The notes below the pieces were generated by a model. It ran no database searches and was not told the DNA's origin. It was given only the letters and a program-made list of their open reading frames with translations. A program made the translations under genes and the position numbers. DNA of 33,334 nt from CAZWUW01 sp964636895 (GTDB taxonomy: Bacteria; Bacillota; Thermincolia; Thermincolales; CAZWUW01), in contig CAZWUW010000027.1 of NCBI GenBank assembly GCA_964636895.1, forward strand, positions 1 through 33,334, in the 5' to 3' direction. Positions 21,909-28,870 of the stretch are shown in pieces; within the stretch, counting starts at the first letter, position 1; the number at the start of each line of letters is the position of its first letter.

Positions 21909-24434
21909 GTGATATACCAAAAATATTTAGACCTATGCGGTTTAACCCTAGAGCATAGGCAGGAGTTAAGACAAAAGCGGGGATTCACGGATACCACTAT
22001 AGACACATTTCGTTTAGTATCCGGTGGACCTCAGAACGAAGCCCACCTGTTGTCACTCAAAGAGGTTTTTCCTATCGAGGAGTTGATTGCTGCCGGGTTG
22101 TTTGTCAGGATTAACGAAGCTATATTTCCTAACAAGCAGTTATTGGAAGAACGGGTCATTATCCCCTACCTGAATGAAGATGCTCCGTACCATGTCCGAC
22201 CCCATAAGCTGGGGTTCAAGAAGCTGGCACCTCAGATATTCAGCAGGTCTACTCTTAAGAGTAAGCCCCCTCACGTTGTGCTTACTGAGGGGGAGTTCAA
22301 AGCCATAGCACTATGGCAGTGGGGCATACCTGCCATCGCAATACCGGGAATATCGTCCTTCGGGGGTAAGCATTTTGAGGTCCTGGTCAATCTGCTCCGG
22401 GAGTTTGAGGTCAAGAAGGTAACCGTTATATTCGACCACGAGGTCAAGGATAACCCGGCGTACCCGAACTTCAAGGACAAGATGGAGGACCGGTACGATA
22501 CCCAGTTCTGGGCTTACATCATGGCTTACAGGCTGAATAAAGAGGGCTTTGAGGCAAATGTCGGGGAACTGCCGGGGGCGTGGATGGTGCAGGGGAAAGT
22601 TGATTTTGACATGGCTTTAGCCCAAGGGCGAACAAAATCAGAGATTGAGAAGTGCATTAATGCCGCGCTACCGCCGGGGGCGTATCTCAAGGAGCAGAGT
22701 GACGAGGCCAAAAAGGTCCTTAGTCGGAAGATTGGTCGGCACTTCGCCCGGTCGAACATACGCAGGGAGTTTAATAAGTATGTAGTTAAACGCCGAAAAG
22801 GTGATGAAGCCTGGGACGAGGTTATCAGTAATTTTGTAGTCAATATCAAGTCCAGTCACTTCACCGTGGAAGGTGTTATCCGATACGTCCAGTTTGTTAA
22901 TGAGTTCAACGAGGAGTCGGATATTTTCCCGATGGACCCCGGCGACATGGCAGGTGTGGATTCGTTCAAAAAGTTTTGTTTTGGTAAAGGTAACTATGTT
23001 TTTGAGGGCAAGGGGGATGACCTCAATAATATCTGGAAGTTTGAGTTCTTAAGGGACTCCGGGGAGTTTATATACGCTCCGGAAGTGATTGGCCGAATCA
23101 GCGATGATGTCTGGCTGTTCGGAAACATGGCCATATGCGGCCAGGACATTTATTATCCGGACGACAGTGGTATTATTTGGATTGACGGTAAGGGCTACAA
23201 GCCCCAGGGTTTAACGGTCGGAAGTAAGGGAGAATCCATTACAGATAACAGTATCCCGGCATTGTGGACCAAGGAGTTTGATTTCCGGGACGCTATCGAG
23301 AAGCTGCGGCACTGCGTCGGCGGGTTTGAAGCGTATATCGGTGTCGGCTGGGTTGTTGCCACTATATTTTCAAAGGATATTTTTAGGCGGTTAAAGTGCT
23401 TCCCGTTCATCTTCCCGCACGGGAAGAGAGAGTCCGGCAAAACAACCTTTATGCGCTGGATGTTCGCCTGTTTCGGCATCGAAACGGAGGGGCTGAGTAT
23501 TGCGGAGAGTAGTCAAAATTCGATTATGCGCTGGCTGGCCTATTACAGCAGCCTGGGCGTTTGGCTGGATGAATACCGGAACGAGAGGGACGTGCAAAAA
23601 AAAGACGGATATCTCCGGTCAGCCTATAACCGGCAGGTGTCGGGCAAGGGTGTGAAGCAGAGTTTCGGAGTCCAGGGGTACACGGTTAATTCGACGCTGG
23701 CAATCTCTGGGGAGGAAATGCCAAAGGATAACGGGCTGTTTACCCGGTGCATTCCCATTCAATTCAGCAGCAACAAGAGAGACCGCACGTATTTTGATTG
23801 GATCAATAAGCACTCCGAAAAGTTTAGTTATCTAACCTATTACTTGATAATGAACTACGGCAAGTACCGGGATAGGGTTGTTGAGAACATCGTAGAACTC
23901 AAAAAACAGTTAGTGGCTAAGGGTATTGGCGACCGGACGGCGGAGAACTGGGCAATCGTTGTAGCGGCGTTTGATACCATTGTAGGCGATGGGATGCCAG
24001 ACAGTGAATGGGACCAGAAAATTCTACCCTTTATCCAGTGGGCAGAAGTGCAGTGCCAGGAGATTAAGCAGCAAGGAGAGCAGGATCATATGCTCAATCA
24101 GTTCTGGGATGACTTAAACTTCCTGTGGAGTGCTGGCAAGGTTGACGGCAAATACATTCGGGTAGATGGCAGCAGCCTGTCTGTGTGGTTTAACGGTGCC
24201 TTTGAAATATGGGCCGAGCATTACCGGAGGAAAAATGGCCGGGAGGCGTTTGACCGAAGCAGCATAATGAAATATCTGCAGGATGAGCCCTATTTCTTGA
24301 AAAGTAATAAGAAAACTAGATTAAAAAGCGGAGTGAAGTCCTGTTTTGTAATCAATATTCCAGAAGCCACTGAGGCAATCAAGGAATTAGCAGAAGCGAT
24401 TAATGATAGCCAAAAAATGGTAGGCGATTACTAA
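21909..24434 (+). CDS. Phage replicative primase-helicase
   Basis: This is an 841-residue replication protein. Residues 1-60 resemble the N-terminal helical part of DUF3854/TOPRIM phage primases. VVLTEGEFKAIALWQW (about 122-137), PAIAIPGISSFG and KVTVIFDHEVKDN supply the TOPRIM glutamate and acidic pair. A long middle region leads to the helicase domain: Walker A FPHGKRESGKTTFMR (about 500-513), GVWLDEYRNE (Walker B-like) and STLAISGEEMP (sensor), as in D5/SF3-like or virulence-E type phage ATPases. It probably unwinds and primes at the iteron region just downstream. GTG 21909 is the first possible start; its ribosome site lies inside a hairpin. Confidence 0.85.
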   Translation: MIYQKYLDLCGLTLEHRQELRQKRGFTDTTIDTFRLVSGGPQNEAHLLSLKEVFPIEELIAAGLFVRINEAIFPNKQLLEERVIIPYLNEDAPYHVRPHKLGFKKLAPQIFSRSTLKSKPPHVVLTEGEFKAIALWQWGIPAIAIPGISSFGGKHFEVLVNLLREFEVKKVTVIFDHEVKDNPAYPNFKDKMEDRYDTQFWAYIMAYRLNKEGFEANVGELPGAWMVQGKVDFDMALAQGRTKSEIEKCINAALPPGAYLKEQSDEAKKVLSRKIGRHFARSNIRREFNKYVVKRRKGDEAWDEVISNFVVNIKSSHFTVEGVIRYVQFVNEFNEESDIFPMDPGDMAGVDSFKKFCFGKGNYVFEGKGDDLNNIWKFEFLRDSGEFIYAPEVIGRISDDVWLFGNMAICGQDIYYPDDSGIIWIDGKGYKPQGLTVGSKGESITDNSIPALWTKEFDFRDAIEKLRHCVGGFEAYIGVGWVVATIFSKDIFRRLKCFPFIFPHGKRESGKTTFMRWMFACFGIETEGLSIAESSQNSIMRWLAYYSSLGVWLDEYRNERDVQKKDGYLRSAYNRQVSGKGVKQSFGVQGYTVNSTLAISGEEMPKDNGLFTRCIPIQFSSNKRDRTYFDWINKHSEKFSYLTYYLIMNYGKYRDRVVENIVELKKQLVAKGIGDRTAENWAIVVAAFDTIVGDGMPDSEWDQKILPFIQWAEVQCQEIKQQGEQDHMLNQFWDDLNFLWSAGKVDGKYIRVDGSSLSVWFNGAFEIWAEHYRRKNGREAFDRSSIMKYLQDEPYFLKSNKKTRLKSGVKSCFVINIPEATEAIKELAEAINDSQKMVGDY

Positions 24435-24477
24435 CGATTGTGGATAATCTGTGCGTTATTAGGAATTCTTTTAATCA

Positions 24478-24856
24478 GTGTTACCGCTAAAAAGGCAGCG
24501 GTAACACCTGAGAAATATTTCACAAGCAGGGTTCACGCTTAGAGAGAGTAAAGAATATGGGGCTAATTGAGAAATGTTCTCTGTTACCGCACCCTCCCCT
24601 TGGGAGAGTAAGAAAAACCCCGTTTTGTAACTTTTGTTACCGCTAAATCTGAGAAAAAAGTAAAAAAAATTTCTGCCTCTGAAAAATAAAAAATTCAGCA
24701 GCATAGCATCCGATTTTAGCGGTAACGGTAACAAAACTATACGAAGTGGGGGTATAAAGGCATTGGGAGAGTAAGCGCGGGTTTCTGTTACCGCACTGTT
24801 ACTTTTGTTACCGCGAGGCTGGAAACGGTTGCAACAGTAAGGAAGTTAGCGGTAAC
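24478..24856. other. Candidate replication origin with GTTACCGC iterons
   Basis: No gene lies in 24435-24921. Instead GTTACCGC occurs eight times: plus-strand copies at 24480, 24583, 24636, 24787 and 24807, and inverted copies at 24498, 24719 and 24849. The first two form a perfect 11-bp inverted repeat GTGTTACCGCT/AGCGGTAACAC (24478-24488, 24497-24507). Partial copies (GGTAAC at 24727, GTTAC at 24798) add to the series. The middle (24644-24710) is almost pure A/T and could melt. GGGAGAGTAAG occurs twice (24602, 24764). Iterons plus an AT-rich element next to a primase-helicase gene are the hallmark of a phage or plasmid origin. Confidence 0.75.
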
Positions 24857-24921
24857 AAGAAAATGAAAAATGAAAAATACCCCCCCCCACGCATAAAAAG
24901 GGGTTAAAAAGGAGCTAAAAA

Positions 24922-25425
24922 ATGACTCGCTATTCAAAAGCGTTATCCGCATCGGCCCCGGAAGCTCCGGCACAGCGAACCCAAAACAATTATTGGCCCA
25001 AAGTTCTGGAGGCGGCGGAATTTATATCGCCAGCGGCGCACAGCATACTAAAATCACTAGAGGGTTACGGCGCAGAAATCGCATTAACCGAAAAGGGTAA
25101 TTATCAGTTGCGGCAAGGGACTTGCCCGCAGTGGGAAGATGTTAAACAAAGCCTGCTAATACCTCTGCGGACGGAGATAACCAATGCCCTGCACTTTGCG
25201 CGCCGGGGCTGGGTGGCGACGGTGCCACCGGTAATAGGGGAAACAGTTATATACTGCAAAGATGGTGCCAATGTTCCCAGTGGGTATGTGACCTTCCGGT
25301 TGTCGGAGTTGGAGTTAATACGAAGCGACGATGAACTTCGGCAGTTCTACGATGCCAAAAAGGTGTTTGGCGGGGAATTGGTCGATGGTGAGATTAAAAT
25401 GTTTGAGGGCGAATCGCTGGGGTAG
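24922..25425 (+). CDS. Hypothetical protein downstream of the origin
   Basis: This is a 167-residue protein with AAAAAGGAG before ATG 24922. It begins with a low-complexity Ala/Ser/Pro tail, then YWPKVLEAAEFISPAAHSIL, a central LRTEITNALHFARRGWVATV, and strands ending YVTFRLSELELIRSDDELR. As the first gene behind the iteron region it may be an origin-linked accessory factor, but there is no motif to prove it. It ends in TAG, and the next gene lies 15 bases on in the same frame. Confidence 0.68.
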   Translation: MTRYSKALSASAPEAPAQRTQNNYWPKVLEAAEFISPAAHSILKSLEGYGAEIALTEKGNYQLRQGTCPQWEDVKQSLLIPLRTEITNALHFARRGWVATVPPVIGETVIYCKDGANVPSGYVTFRLSELELIRSDDELRQFYDAKKVFGGELVDGEIKMFEGESLG

Positions 25426-25440
25426 GGATGGTGGATAGGA

Positions 25441-25857
25441 ATGGCTGAAAAAAACATGGTTTCCCAGAAGTCTATTGCCACCTTTACCCCTGGCCCGGAA
25501 TATAGTTTCCTGCAATTCAGCCATAATCCCAGGTTCCACGACCAGTATTTTGCTATCGTGCCATGGATGGAGCGGAAATTAGTCGATTTCCGGCACCTGT
25601 TTAATATCCAGTACCTGCCGACAATGCGGGATTTGGCTTTAAAGCATTTCGCCGAGGTCTGGATGGTCGAAAAGGTAAAAGCCGTGGAACTGAAAAGCGG
25701 ACTGACAATGAGCCGCAGGGGTTATCGGCGGCTGCGGCTGCGCAGGGCGAAGTTTATGTGCCGGAAATGTCAATTAGAAATGCCGCGGCAGGAGGGGTTG
25801 GGCGCCTGGACATGGGAATGCCCCGGCTGCGGCTGGAAGATTGAGAAGGAAGTCTAG
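25441..25857 (+). CDS. Hypothetical protein with C-terminal zinc ribbon
   Basis: This is a 138-residue protein. The N-terminal 95 residues are helical (VPWMERKLVDFRHLFNIQYL, then MRDLALKHFAEVWMVEKVKA). A very basic stretch (SRRGYRRLRLRRAK) leads to a zinc ribbon MCRKCQLEM...WECPGCGWKI. Basic patch plus ribbon suggests nucleic-acid binding, perhaps loading or recombination. ATG 25441 has only a modest ribosome site (GGATAGGA). It ends in TAG, directly before a ten-G run and the sigma factor frame. Confidence 0.68.
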   Translation: MAEKNMVSQKSIATFTPGPEYSFLQFSHNPRFHDQYFAIVPWMERKLVDFRHLFNIQYLPTMRDLALKHFAEVWMVEKVKAVELKSGLTMSRRGYRRLRLRRAKFMCRKCQLEMPRQEGLGAWTWECPGCGWKIEKEV

Positions 25858-25875
25858 GGGGGGGGGTGCGGACTT

Positions 25876-26976
25876 ATTGCGGAGAAAAGGCTCAATATAA
25901 ACGACCCGGAAATACTGGCCAGGGCGCGAACTGATTTTGAGCTGCAGAATACCCTGCTTATTCAGAACAAAAATATTATCTGGTACGCGGTTAGGGGCTG
26001 GGTTAAGGCCGGGAGCATTGAAAAAGACGACTTATTTCAGATAGCCGCACTGGCATTCATTGACGCAATTCAGCGGTTCGACCCTGTCAAAGCGAATAAG
26101 TTCAGCACCTATGCAGTGCCGTTAATTGTCGGCAGCGTAAGGCGCTATATGCGGGACAACGGCCACGACTTAAAACTGCCACGAAGCATGGTTGATGCGC
26201 TGCGGAAGGTTAGTCGGCTCAGGGATGAGTATACCCCGGAGCAGATAGCCGAAATTACAGGCATTCCTCTGGGCACCGTCAATAAGTGCCTGAACCTATC
26301 TGTCCGGCACTTAGAGGAGACAGTTTTCAAGAACGATGGCAATCCCGTTACGTTGGGCGAACAAATAGCCTCAGAGGGTATTGAGGATGCGGTGCTGGAT
26401 TCTATTGCCCTGCAGGAGATAATGGAACGACTGACGCCACGGGAACGGAGTATGCTAGAGCTCCGGCTGCAGGGAGATAAATCGCAAACTCAAATAGCTG
26501 ATTCGCTTGGGATGTCCCAGGCCCAGGTGAGCCGGGAGTTAATGAAAATTGGATTAAAGATTAAAGGAGAATGGAAGCCCCGAAAAAAGGAGGTTAAAAA
26601 AGTGGTGCAACCCCAAAAAGAAGATGCTCAGAAATGTATCTGCGTTATCGCCGACTGGATTAAGGCGCATCCGGGCGAAAATGTTGTGGTAACCGAAATA
26701 CTTAAAGAAGCGGGGTTATATAATCCTGCAAGGGTGACGAGTTTTACATATTACAAGCAAAAAGCCTATGAACTAATTTGCAAGACTCAGGGGGATGGAG
26801 GGGAGGAAACTGCTCTGCCGCAACTGCCTGCTCTGCCCACTATCTGTCACTCAGTGACCCGTGAAATGACCGGCACAGAGTTAACAAGATTTCTGGAGGG
26901 ACTGGCCCTAGCGGTTGCCGGAAGTCCAGCAGAGAAGTATGCAGTGCGGCTAGAAGCGAAGGAGGTTATAAGTTGA
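25876..26976 (+). CDS. Phage sigma-70 family RNA polymerase sigma factor
   Basis: This is a sigma factor of about 366 residues. Region 2 is unmistakable (NKNIIWYAVRGWVKAGSIEK, DDLFQIAALAFIDAIQRFDP, NKFSTYAVPLIVGSVRRYMR), a region 3-like HTH follows (TPEQIAEITGIPLGTVNKCL) and region 4 is RLTPRERSMLELRLQGD, SQTQIADSLGMSQAQVSREL. The C-terminal 140 residues are an extra domain of unknown role. The order resembles the sporulation sigmas of Firmicutes. Region 2 is encoded from about 25975, well before the first GTG (26116), so translation must begin earlier. The only option with a ribosome site (the ten-G run 25857-25866) is ATT 25876, unless the upstream TAG is read through, since the frames match. 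It likely directs late phage transcription. Confidence 0.88.
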   Translation: MAEKRLNINDPEILARARTDFELQNTLLIQNKNIIWYAVRGWVKAGSIEKDDLFQIAALAFIDAIQRFDPVKANKFSTYAVPLIVGSVRRYMRDNGHDLKLPRSMVDALRKVSRLRDEYTPEQIAEITGIPLGTVNKCLNLSVRHLEETVFKNDGNPVTLGEQIASEGIEDAVLDSIALQEIMERLTPRERSMLELRLQGDKSQTQIADSLGMSQAQVSRELMKIGLKIKGEWKPRKKEVKKVVQPQKEDAQKCICVIADWIKAHPGENVVVTEILKEAGLYNPARVTSFTYYKQKAYELICKTQGDGGEETALPQLPALPTICHSVTREMTGTELTRFLEGLALAVAGSPAEKYAVRLEAKEVIS

Positions 26977-27371
26977 AATATCATTTTCCCGAGACAGTCC
27001 ATGTTCGCACTCACGGGCTACTGACACAATTAGAACATTTGAAGTCCGAGTGCGAGGAGATAATTGAGCGCATCAACAGTGAGGACTTTGTCGGCGCGGT
27101 ACAGGAAACACTGGACATGATTCATTCCGGTGAAACATTCCTCCGCATCGCTGAACTGCACGGCGTCGACCTTGCAGCCGAAAAGCGGAGGGTAATCCAA
27201 AAGAATAAAAAGCGCGGGTACTATCCACCGGGTAAGTCCCGGAAACGGTGTTATGTGGAAAACAGGCATCGTTGCTGCTGGGAGGGCACGGAGTTTATGC
27301 AGTTCTGTCGCCACCTGGCCGAAGGTGGTAAGAAGGAAAATTGCCCGGATTATCGGGAGAAGGAGGATTAG
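26973..27371 (+). CDS. MazG-like NTP pyrophosphohydrolase with Cys-rich tail
   Basis: This is a 132-residue protein from TTG 26973, with AAGGAGG upstream and a 4-base overlap with the sigma gene. LEHLKSECEEIIERI supplies the E-x-x-E-like helix and VGAVQETLDMIHSGETFL the E-x-x-D helix of all-alpha NTP pyrophosphohydrolases. Phage MazG proteins cleave (d)NTPs or modulate the host alarmone response. The C-terminal 45 residues are basic and contain four or five cysteines (RCCWEGTEFMQFCRHL, ENCPDY), unusual for the family. The next gene follows in the same frame after TAG and one codon. Confidence 0.72.
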   Translation: MKYHFPETVHVRTHGLLTQLEHLKSECEEIIERINSEDFVGAVQETLDMIHSGETFLRIAELHGVDLAAEKRRVIQKNKKRGYYPPGKSRKRCYVENRHRCCWEGTEFMQFCRHLAEGGKKENCPDYREKED

Positions 27372-27374
27372 CCC

Positions 27375-27608
27375 ATGTGCCGCGATATACCGCAGGAACT
27401 GGATTTAACCTGTCAGCAATGCACCGAAAAGAAGGATTTGCAGTGCGCAGGACGGTTTAAATTCTATAAACAGGACTGCCCGGCCTGGCAGGAGGCCGGT
27501 CGAAGTAATTTCTTTGCCTGCCCGGAGTCGGAGTATAATAACGATAAATGCGCCGGGGACTGCTACGAGTGCCGGGGTAAAAACCGGTTTAAGCGGAAAT
27601 ATATCTAA
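27375..27608 (+). CDS. Small Cys-rich protein
   Basis: This is a 77-residue protein; ATG 27375 is eight bases behind GGAGG. It carries about ten cysteines: C2, TCQQCTEKKDLQCAG, KQDCPAW, FACPES, KCAGDCYECRG. The pairs could bind two metals. It is located between MazG-like and clamp genes, with tight spacing. This style recurs in many small proteins of the element. The function is unknown. Confidence 0.65.
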   Translation: MCRDIPQELDLTCQQCTEKKDLQCAGRFKFYKQDCPAWQEAGRSNFFACPESEYNNDKCAGDCYECRGKNRFKRKYI

Positions 27609-27626
27609 GACGGGAGGTCGCCTGTA

Positions 27627-28658
27627 ATGAAATTATTCATAGCCCAGAATAAGCTGAATTCAGCCTTGGCCAATGCCGCCAAAGGCATTAATAAAAAATC
27701 GAGCATACCGATAGTGCAGAACTTCCTTTTTGATGCCACAGATGCCACAGAGGCCCTTAAAATCGTCACTACGGACCTGACCAAGACAGTGGTCCAAAAA
27801 CTGCCTGCACAGGTTACGGAGCCGGGTTCGGCGGTTTTGCCGCCGAAGATAAGGGATATTATCAGTAAGGCACCGAGTGACAGCACGATAGCGATAGAGG
27901 TCGTAGAGGGTAAGGCGAAGATACAGTTTGGCTCTGCCAAGTTTACGCTGCAGGTGTTCGATGCGGATGATTACCCCGGTCTGCCGTCTGTTCAGCTTAC
28001 AACTGAAATTAGTAGCGACGCACTGAAACAACTATCCGCAGTTTCAATTGCTGCGGAAATGAACGGCAAAAGGCCGATATATGGCTGCATCCGTTTCGAC
28101 AGCGGCGCGGTAGCGACCGATACTCTAAGAATCGCCTGGTTTGCTTCCGACATTAACCTGCCCCTGCTTTTAGAGGCCCAGTCGGTTAAGCATCTGGCCG
28201 ATATGCTGCCGCCGGGTATCGTCGCAAAGTGGGGCAGCGACGATACCAACGCCCGCTTTTCCTGGGACGCCGGAGAGTTTTATATTCGGGCAGTGGCCGG
28301 GAGCTTCCCGGATTGGCGACGGGTTATACCACGGGAGTACAACATAATTGCAAAATTTAATAACGCGGAGTTAGTGTCCGCAGTGGAGCGGGCGGCGCTG
28401 ATTAATCGGTTTGTTACACTGGACATCGGACTAGAGTCTGTAACGGTGCAGGCCGCTGGTGACGATGGGGCGCTGAGCGAAATGGTTGCAGCAGAGAGTG
28501 ACGGCGATTTACAGATTAACTACAATGCCGGATACCTGCTGGACGGACTGCGGTATACCGGTGCAGGGGAGTTGAGGCTAAACAGGGCCGCAGACCCCGG
28601 AATACTGGAAAACGGTGAGCGCGGTTACCTGGTGCTGCCGGTATGGTTGAAGCAATGA
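27627..28658 (+). CDS. dnaN: Phage sliding clamp, DNA polymerase III beta-like
   Basis: This is a 343-residue beta-clamp homolog. The N-terminus FIAQNKLNSALANAAKGINK, then SSIPIVQNFLFDATD and LKIVTTDLTKTVVQ match the first domain. VLPPKIRDIISKAP, FTLQVFDADDYPGLP and MNGKRPIYGCIRFD follow the domain boundaries, and it ends NYNAGYLLDGLRYTGAGELR and YLVLPVWLKQ, as clamps do. It is slightly shorter than the cellular protein (about 365-380). It should tether a polymerase to DNA; no polymerase gene is in the window, so it probably works with the host enzyme. GGAGG precedes the ATG. Confidence 0.9.
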   Translation: MKLFIAQNKLNSALANAAKGINKKSSIPIVQNFLFDATDATEALKIVTTDLTKTVVQKLPAQVTEPGSAVLPPKIRDIISKAPSDSTIAIEVVEGKAKIQFGSAKFTLQVFDADDYPGLPSVQLTTEISSDALKQLSAVSIAAEMNGKRPIYGCIRFDSGAVATDTLRIAWFASDINLPLLLEAQSVKHLADMLPPGIVAKWGSDDTNARFSWDAGEFYIRAVAGSFPDWRRVIPREYNIIAKFNNAELVSAVERAALINRFVTLDIGLESVTVQAAGDDGALSEMVAAESDGDLQINYNAGYLLDGLRYTGAGELRLNRAADPGILENGERGYLVLPVWLKQ

Positions 28659-28870
28659 TTGATTTTACAGCAATGTTCCTCCTGACTTATATCACCTTCG
28701 GCATCTTCTTTGCCTGGTGGACTATAAGCGGAGCAACTAGAGACAATTTTGACGGTATCGGCGATGATTGGCAGGACCTTAATCTGCTAGAACGCTTTGC
28801 AGCGTTTTGCTTTATTGCTCTGACCTGGCTTTATGAAATGTATCTGGCTGCCAAAGGGGATGACGAGTGA
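28655..28870 (+). CDS. Small membrane protein, two helices
   Basis: This is a 71-residue protein whose ATG 28655 overlaps the clamp stop (ATGA); an in-frame ATG at 28643 is an alternative. Two hydrophobic segments, MFLLTYITFGIFFAWWTI and FAAFCFIALTWLYEMYLAAK, flank an acidic loop, predicting a hairpin membrane protein. It overlaps the next gene by 4 bases. The function is unknown; a holin-like or superinfection role would be speculation. Confidence 0.7.
   Translation: MIDFTAMFLLTYITFGIFFAWWTISGATRDNFDGIGDDWQDLNLLERFAAFCFIALTWLYEMYLAAKGDDE

Noticed and set aside
21839..21958. 39-codon frame (starting MYNFWEALTKSVLIQPERG) across the primase start
   Set aside because: The peptide looks protein-like, but there is no ribosome site and it overlaps the primase gene by 50 bases in another frame. 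Kept only as a remote possibility.
24478..24856. CRISPR-like array
   Set aside because: The GTTACCGC units are only 8 bases, irregularly spaced and in both orientations; no cas gene is near. Iterons fit better.
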